DNA of 5,097 nt from Spirochaetales bacterium (GTDB lineage Bacteria > Spirochaetota > Spirochaetia > B11-G9), in assembly GCA_027077185.1 (NCBI GenBank), contig JALTGJ010000049.1, forward strand, positions 1 to 5,097. Reading direction: 5' to 3'. Below are positions 4,542 to 5,097 of the stretch, piece after piece. Made by a program: the position numbers and the translations under genes. Position 1 is the first letter of the stretch. Every line of letters begins with the position of its first letter. The notes beneath the pieces were generated by a model. It was not told the DNA's origin. It ran no database searches and saw nothing but the letters and a program-made list of their open reading frames with translations.

Positions 4542-4586
4542 CAGAAACTTCGTTTCCTGCTCGCCTATGCATCCTTAGGCTTTTTT
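4542..4586 (+). terminator. Two adjacent hairpins with a T-run, weak orphan terminator
   Basis: The first hairpin (4542-4559) pairs CAG-AAAC with GTTT-c-CTG, seven pairs with one bulged C and a TTC loop. The second (4563-4580) pairs GCCTA with TAGGC around an 8-nt loop and is followed by six Ts (4581-4586). The second stem is short for an intrinsic terminator, and no rightward gene ends nearby. It may insulate the downstream promoter from readthrough or be a remnant. Confidence 0.3.
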
Positions 4587-4683
4587 CGCCACTGAAATAT
4601 CACTTTATTAGAGAAGAGCTGTGATTTAACTTATAATGAGTCACAACGCAAAAAGCTTCCAAATATATTATTTTCCAAAATTG

Positions 4684-4712
4684 TTGATTTGCAAACTATT
4701 TCTTAGTATTAT
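4684..4712 (+). promoter_or_regulatory. Promoter of the coiled-coil membrane protein gene
   Basis: TTGATT (4684-4689) and TATTAT (4707-4712) are 17 nt apart, placing the start near 4719 with a leader of about 31 nt. A second possible -10, TATACT at 4710-4715, has a poorer -35. Both candidate -10 elements lie inside the palindrome at 4702-4718. Confidence 0.55.
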
Positions 4713-4718
4713 ACTAAG
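4702..4718. promoter_or_regulatory. Perfect 8-1-8 palindrome, repressor operator candidate
   Basis: CTTAGTAT-T-ATACTAAG is a perfect 8-bp inverted repeat around one base, sitting on the -10 and the bases just before the predicted start. Its position is that of a repressor operator. It differs from the CadC-like operator at 4440-4455, so another regulator is expected. As RNA it would also form a hairpin, but no T-run follows. Confidence 0.55.
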
Positions 4719-4737
4719 TATTGAACAGGGGAAATTT

Positions 4738-4742
4738 AGGAG
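4738..4742 (+). promoter_or_regulatory. Ribosome binding site (AGGAG) deciding the start at 4750
   Basis: AGGAG lies 7 nt before the ATG at 4750. It is the only good ribosome site for this frame and selects 4750 over the ATG at 4636 and over the adjacent ATG at 4753. Confidence 0.75.
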
Positions 4743-4749
4743 TAGAAAT

Positions 4750-5091
4750 ATGATGTATTCAGGTGGAAGTCTTTTTGGTTTTTTTTGGATTTTCCCCTTT
4801 CTGGGTTTTGCTGCCTTTCTGGTAATGATGTTTTTACGGGGAAGGCATTCTTCCTCTTCCCACCGGGATTCTCACTATTTTGAGAAGAAGCACACAAAAG
4901 TGCAGAGAGAAATACCAGCGGAAATGCTAAAGGCCGGCCGGGACGTGCTGGATAATCTGGACTGGGAAATACGACTACTGGAAAAACAGCGTCTGGATGC
5001 CAATAGTAGTAAAGAGAAAGAAAAGATAGAGCTGGAACTGAAGGGCAAAAAAGCAGACTATAGAGCTGTAATAGAGCGTTTGGAGCAGTAG
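4750..5091 (+). CDS. Single-pass membrane protein with cytoplasmic coiled coil, function unknown
   Basis: A 113-residue protein. Residues 8-29 form one aromatic-rich membrane segment, followed by a basic and Ser/His-rich linker (RGRHSSSSHRDSHYFEKKH), which should face the cytoplasm. Residues 53-113 are highly charged and helical, with leucines in heptad-like spacing (RDVLDNLDWEIRLLEKQ, a short Ser-rich break near 86-87, then KIELELKGKKADYRAVIERLEQ). Two helices folding on each other or coiled-coil oligomerisation are likely. The layout resembles phage-shock PspB, a short membrane helix plus coiled coil, but the protein is longer and I see no specific PspB motif, so this is only a topology analogy. 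The start is set by AGGAG. The gene has its own promoter overlapped by a perfect palindrome. The window ends 6 nt after the stop, so any operon partner is not visible. Confidence 0.7.
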   Translation: MMYSGGSLFGFFWIFPFLGFAAFLVMMFLRGRHSSSSHRDSHYFEKKHTKVQREIPAEMLKAGRDVLDNLDWEIRLLEKQRLDANSSKEKEKIELELKGKKADYRAVIERLEQ

Positions 5092-5097
5092 TTAAGG

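Larger units (their letters stand above)
4417..4749. other. 333-bp intergenic region between divergent genes
   Basis: The left end holds the promoter, operator and ribosome site of the leftward metal operon (4424-4483). The middle holds two small hairpins (4542-4580). The right end holds the promoter, palindrome and ribosome site of the rightward gene (4684-4742). I see no gene, relic or repeat copy in 4484-4541 or 4587-4683. An in-frame ATG at 4636 would extend the rightward gene upstream through the promoter and palindrome and has no ribosome site, so I do not use it. Confidence 0.6.

Noticed and set aside
4620..4645. TGTGA...TCACA as a CRP-like site
   Set aside because: The half-sites are 16 bp apart instead of 6, so they do not fit CRP.
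4636..4749. N-terminal extension of the coiled-coil membrane protein from the ATG at 4636
   Set aside because: It would translate through a promoter and a perfect palindrome and has no ribosome site, whereas the ATG at 4750 has AGGAG at 7 nt.

Overview
The window is an AT-rich bacterial chromosomal segment with compact gene spacing, purine-rich ribosome sites (AGGAGG, GGAGGG) and clean sigma70-type promoters. My best guess for the source is a free-living spirochaete. This rests on the style of the small secreted protein at 2356-2838 and on the exact flavour of the HicA/HicB pair. It is a low-certainty guess; a Firmicute or another AT-rich bacterium is not excluded. No rRNA, tRNA, CRISPR array or transposase gene is visible.

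Left part (1-1668): the 3' two-thirds of a major facilitator superfamily (MFS) transporter runs in from the edge. It is followed without a gap by a membrane-anchored thioredoxin with a CRAC active site. A 146-residue protein of unknown family is encoded convergently, its stop overlapping the thioredoxin stop by 4 nt.

Middle (1669-3736): an accessory zone with two toxin-antitoxin modules, hicA-hicB and a ribbon-helix-helix (RHH) antitoxin with a PIN-domain RNase (VapBC-like). Between them lies a small exported, membrane-associated protein. The 218-bp gap before the RHH-PIN module is not empty. It carries a decayed copy of the middle of the RHH gene followed directly by a decayed minus-strand piece of the ArsR-family gene. 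This is the same order and orientation as the intact RHH-PIN-arsR block further right, with the PIN gene missing. It looks like the scar of a tandem duplication with an internal deletion. The exported-protein gene and the RHH gene both have a promoter whose predicted +1 is the A of the ATG, so both mRNAs are probably leaderless.

Right part (3737-5097): a minus-strand two-gene operon encodes a 94-residue cysteine-rich protein and an ArsR/SmtB repressor with the four-cysteine geometry of the Cd/Pb/Zn sensor CadC. It is driven by a consensus promoter (TTGACA-N17-TATACT) with an imperfect palindrome over the start site. The 94-residue protein is an ungapped internal duplication of a module of about 23 residues ending in Ser-Cys, with a CxCC cluster between the copies. 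I do not recognise it and consider it the most novel gene here. Beyond the intergenic region, a single-pass membrane protein with a coiled-coil tail is transcribed rightwards from a promoter overlapped by a perfect 8-1-8 palindrome.

Taken together, the right end looks like a metal-sensing unit of repressor plus cysteine-rich partner. The middle is a toxin-antitoxin insertion and rearrangement zone, and the left end is a transporter-thioredoxin operon.
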